NCBI RefSeq assembly: GCF_023195895.1
Contig: NZ_JALPRK010000001.1
Span: 186,001 to 250,000 of the forward strand
DNA length: 64,000 nt
Direction of reading: 5' to 3'
Source: Paenibacillus mellifer
GTDB taxonomy: Bacteria > Bacillota > Bacilli > Paenibacillales > Paenibacillaceae
The notes beneath the pieces are model-generated. The model worked only from the letters and a program-made list of their open reading frames with translations. It was not told where the DNA came from and ran no database searches. This document shows, piece after piece, positions 61,795-64,000 of this stretch (position 1 is its first letter; each line of letters opens with the position of its first letter). The position numbers and the translations under genes are program-made.

Positions 61795-63582
61795 TTGGCA
61801 GAACCAACTTATGCTACGCAAGGCGGTAATCGAAGGACGAAGCCGCTGGGCCATTATCGGGAGATGCTGGCGAAATACGTGTTTACGCAGCGCAAGCTGC
61901 TGCTCAAAATGACCGCGTTGCTGTTGATCTCGATCGCTTTGCAGTTGACCAATCCGCAGGTCATTCGTTATTTTATCGATACTGCTCAAGGGGAAGGAAG
62001 TTTGAAGCCCCTGTATATTGCGGCTGGACTCTTCATCGGCTTCTCCTTGAGCCAGCAGTTGGTTTCCGTCTGCGCGTCCTACTTCAGCGAGAACCTCGGC
62101 TGGACCACAACCAACAAGCTGCGGGCGGACCTCGTCAAACATTGCCTGTCGCTGGATATGTCGTTCCACAAATCGAATACTTCCGGTGCGTTGATCGAAA
62201 GGGTGGACGGCGACGTCAATGCGCTGGCTAATTTCTTCTCCAGCTTCTTAATCCACTTGCTCGGCAATTTGCTGCTGATGACGGGGATCCTGGTGCTGTT
62301 ATTTCGTGAAAGCGTCTGGATTGGCTTAGCGATGAGCTTGTTCGTCGTCGGCGCGATCTTTATCATCCGTAAGATTCGCCAGTTTACCGTCCCGGTCTGG
62401 ACCAAATGGCGGGCGCAAAATGCCGAGCTTTACGGGTTTATCGGCGAACAGCTGGAAGGTACGGAGGATACTCGGGCGAACGGGGCCGCCGGCTATGTGC
62501 TGGAACGATTTTATGCGATGGCGCGGCGGATGCTGCCGGTACGCATACGCGCCTCGCTGGGCTTCGGGATGATGTGGGGGACAACGATCCTGGTGTTCGC
62601 ATTGGGTAATGCTGCCGCCTTCCTGGTCTGCGCCTGGTTATGGAGACGAGGCGAGCTGACCATCGGTTCGATCTACCTCGTGTTCTATTATACGGAGCTG
62701 CTGGCCCAGCCGATCGAGAAAATCCGGACCCAACTGGATGATCTGCAAAAAGCCGACGCCAGCCTGATTCGAGTCCGCGACCTGCTGAATACAAAGCCGC
62801 GCATTACGGACGGTCCGGGTGCGCCGCTCCCTCAGGGACCGTTGTCCGTAAAATTCGACCGGATGACGTTCGCCTATGAGGAGGACGGGGAACCCACGCT
62901 GCATGAGCTGGATCTGATGCTGAAGCCGGGGGAGACGCTGGGTCTGCTTGGACGCACCGGCAGTGGCAAATCTACACTGGCGCGGCTGTTGCTGCGGTTC
63001 TACGATCCTCAGCAGGGCAAGATCGAGCTGTCGGGAATTGACATCCGCAACTGTAAGCTGCAGGAGCTTCGCAGCGGGGTCGCGATGGTGACGCAAAATA
63101 TCGAGATTATGGAAGGCACCGTTCGTGATAACCTGGCTTTGTTTGATGAACGCATTCGGGACGAGGACATCATCGACGTACTGAAGGAATTGGGATTGCA
63201 GGAGTGGTACTTCGCCTTGCCTGACGGACTGGACACCGTGCTCTCCTCGGGTGGAGGCAGCCTGTCGGCAGGCGAAGCGCAGCTGCTTGCGTTTGCCCGG
63301 GTGTTCTTGACCAACCCGGGTCTGGTCATCCTGGACGAAGCCAGTTCACGCCTCGACCCGTTGACCGAGAACCGGATTGAGACGGCGATCAACCGGCTGT
63401 TGGAATCAAGGACGTGCATCATGATCGCGCATCGATTATCGACGGTACAACGCGCCGATCAGATCCTCATTTTGGAGAGCGGGCGAATTGTGGAATATGG
63501 GCCACGCGCTGATTTAGCCGCGGATCCGGGGTCAAGGTTCAGTCGGATGTTGTCTGTTGGCCTAGAGGAGGTATTGGCATGA
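61795..63582 (+). CDS. ABC exporter half-transporter (membrane plus ATPase domain), first of pair
   Basis: A 595-aa fused ABC exporter subunit. Residues about 20-320 form six membrane helices (LLKMTALLLISIALQLTNPQVIRYFIDTAQ; FFSSFLIHLLGNLLLMTGILVLLF). The ATPase domain follows with Walker A GRTGSGKSTLARLLLRF, Q-loop VTQNIEIMEGTVRDNL, and Walker B LVILDEASSRLDP. The signature is GGGSLSAGEAQLLAFAR: LSAGE instead of LSGGQ, a known variant in heterodimers. TTG start behind GGAGAGG. The next gene overlaps by 4 bp (ATGA), so the two halves form a heterodimeric exporter. Substrate unknown. Confidence 0.92.
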   Translation: MAEPTYATQGGNRRTKPLGHYREMLAKYVFTQRKLLLKMTALLLISIALQLTNPQVIRYFIDTAQGEGSLKPLYIAAGLFIGFSLSQQLVSVCASYFSENLGWTTTNKLRADLVKHCLSLDMSFHKSNTSGALIERVDGDVNALANFFSSFLIHLLGNLLLMTGILVLLFRESVWIGLAMSLFVVGAIFIIRKIRQFTVPVWTKWRAQNAELYGFIGEQLEGTEDTRANGAAGYVLERFYAMARRMLPVRIRASLGFGMMWGTTILVFALGNAAAFLVCAWLWRRGELTIGSIYLVFYYTELLAQPIEKIRTQLDDLQKADASLIRVRDLLNTKPRITDGPGAPLPQGPLSVKFDRMTFAYEEDGEPTLHELDLMLKPGETLGLLGRTGSGKSTLARLLLRFYDPQQGKIELSGIDIRNCKLQELRSGVAMVTQNIEIMEGTVRDNLALFDERIRDEDIIDVLKELGLQEWYFALPDGLDTVLSSGGGSLSAGEAQLLAFARVFLTNPGLVILDEASSRLDPLTENRIETAINRLLESRTCIMIAHRLSTVQRADQILILESGRIVEYGPRADLAADPGSRFSRMLSVGLEEVLA

Positions 63583-64000
63583 ACACGCGACATTTTTTCT
63601 GGAGGCTGCTGCTGTATCGTCCGGCTTATTATTTCGCGAACCTGTTCTCCTGGATGGTCATCCATATGGTTCCGCTGCTTCCAGGGCTGATTACGAAGGC
63701 ATTCTTCGATGATTTGGAGGGCAGCGCAGACTTCCCGTACGGAGTCGAAGGGCTGATGGCGCTGTTTGTCGGCGTGGCGCTGGCGCGTATCATACTGATC
63801 GCCGTAGGCTGCTGGACGGATGGAGGCTACCGCTTCCGGGTCAGCATGCTGCTCCGGCGGAATATGCTGGCCCACGTGCTTAAGGAGCCCGGCGCCAAAG
63901 CGATTCCTTGCTCGCCGGGGGAAGCGATCAGCAATTTCCGCGACGACGTGGACCAAACCGAGGAAGCGATGAGCTGGTCGGTTGATATGTTTGGCCTGAT
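63579..64000 (+). CDS. ABC exporter half-transporter, second of pair, 3' end beyond window
   Basis: The first 140 codons are visible (opening MNTRHFFWRLLLYRPAYYFA), open to the right edge. Two hydrophobic segments (FANLFSWMVIHMVPLLPGLITKAFF; ALFVGVALARIILIAVGCW) and the cytoplasmic coupling region (FRVSMLLRRNMLAHVL; GEAISNFRDDVDQTEEAM) match the membrane domain of ABC exporters. AGAGGAGG lies 10 nt before the ATG, and the 4-bp overlap with the previous gene indicates translational coupling. The ATPase domain lies outside the window. Confidence 0.88.
   Translation, partial: MNTRHFFWRLLLYRPAYYFANLFSWMVIHMVPLLPGLITKAFFDDLEGSADFPYGVEGLMALFVGVALARIILIAVGCWTDGGYRFRVSMLLRRNMLAHVLKEPGAKAIPCSPGEAISNFRDDVDQTEEAMSWSVDMFGL

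Noticed and set aside
1..64000. tRNA, rRNA, transposase or prophage genes
   Set aside because: None could be supported by eye; all long frames are accounted for by chromosomal genes.

Overview
The window looks like chromosome of a spore-forming, Gram-positive Paenibacillaceae, most likely Paenibacillus or a close relative. This rests on a complete gerA-type germination operon, a YtaF-type sporulation membrane protein, two-component pairs of the YesM/YesN type, many GH-family sugar enzymes with CcpA-like sites, strong AGGAGG ribosome binding sites, and frequent TTG/GTG starts. Most of the DNA is G+C-rich; the stretch around 42.9-45.4 kb is visibly more A+T-rich. I saw no rRNA, tRNA, transposase, integrase or CRISPR array.

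Layout. (1) 0-6.4 kb, plant-polymer use: a GH52 beta-xylosidase running off the left edge, a divergent AraC regulator, a two-domain SGNH plus alpha/beta-hydrolase fusion, an 800-bp non-coding stretch made of two different tandem repeats, and an intracellular GH9 enzyme. (2) 6.6-9.1 kb, a polar amino-acid ABC importer with an elaborate leader. (3) 9.2-14.3 kb, a secreted stalk-domain protein, an SGNH hydrolase and a Tet(M)-like ribosomal protection GTPase. (4) 14.3-18.9 kb, the germinant receptor operon (A-B-C) and a HAD phosphatase. (5) 19.1-26.4 kb, a YesM/YesN-type pair with a sugar-binding lipoprotein, an AEC transporter, a GNAT protein and a split ThrE exporter. (6) 26.6-29.8 kb, a diguanylate cyclase and a chemoreceptor. 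(7) 29.8-34.2 kb, a small acidic protein and a tandem pair of secreted proteins (NHL propeller, FecR/coiled coil). (8) 34.4-40.2 kb, a LacI regulator with GH30 and a roughly 1,075-aa sugar phosphorylase. (9) 40.3-42.9 kb, a receiver-less winged-helix/helical-repeat regulator and an MFS transporter. (10) 43.1-46.3 kb, a membrane histidine kinase facing a two-gene unit of an isoprenoid-synthase-fold enzyme and an NHLP-leader peptide ending in Trp-Phe. (11) 46.4-64 kb, mostly housekeeping: YtaF, TatA, TagO, DivIVA/GpsB-like, Dps, chemoreceptor, ThpR, diacylglycerol glucosyltransferase, TetR plus YhgE/Pip, glutamate synthase large subunit, and a heterodimeric ABC exporter.

How the genes may work together. 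Sites matching the CcpA cre consensus at 13 of 14 positions lie at or near the starts of the esterase fusion, GH9 and GH30 genes, which suggests catabolite repression of the glycan genes. The most interesting locus is 43.1-46.3 kb. It resembles the ComQ-ComX-ComP logic (a prenyltransferase-fold enzyme, a peptide with a near-C-terminal Trp, a membrane kinase). However, its peptide carries a nitrile-hydratase-like (NHLP) RiPP leader, and the kinase looks like a sporulation phosphorelay kinase rather than ComP. I put this forward as a testable candidate for a prenylated-peptide signalling system.
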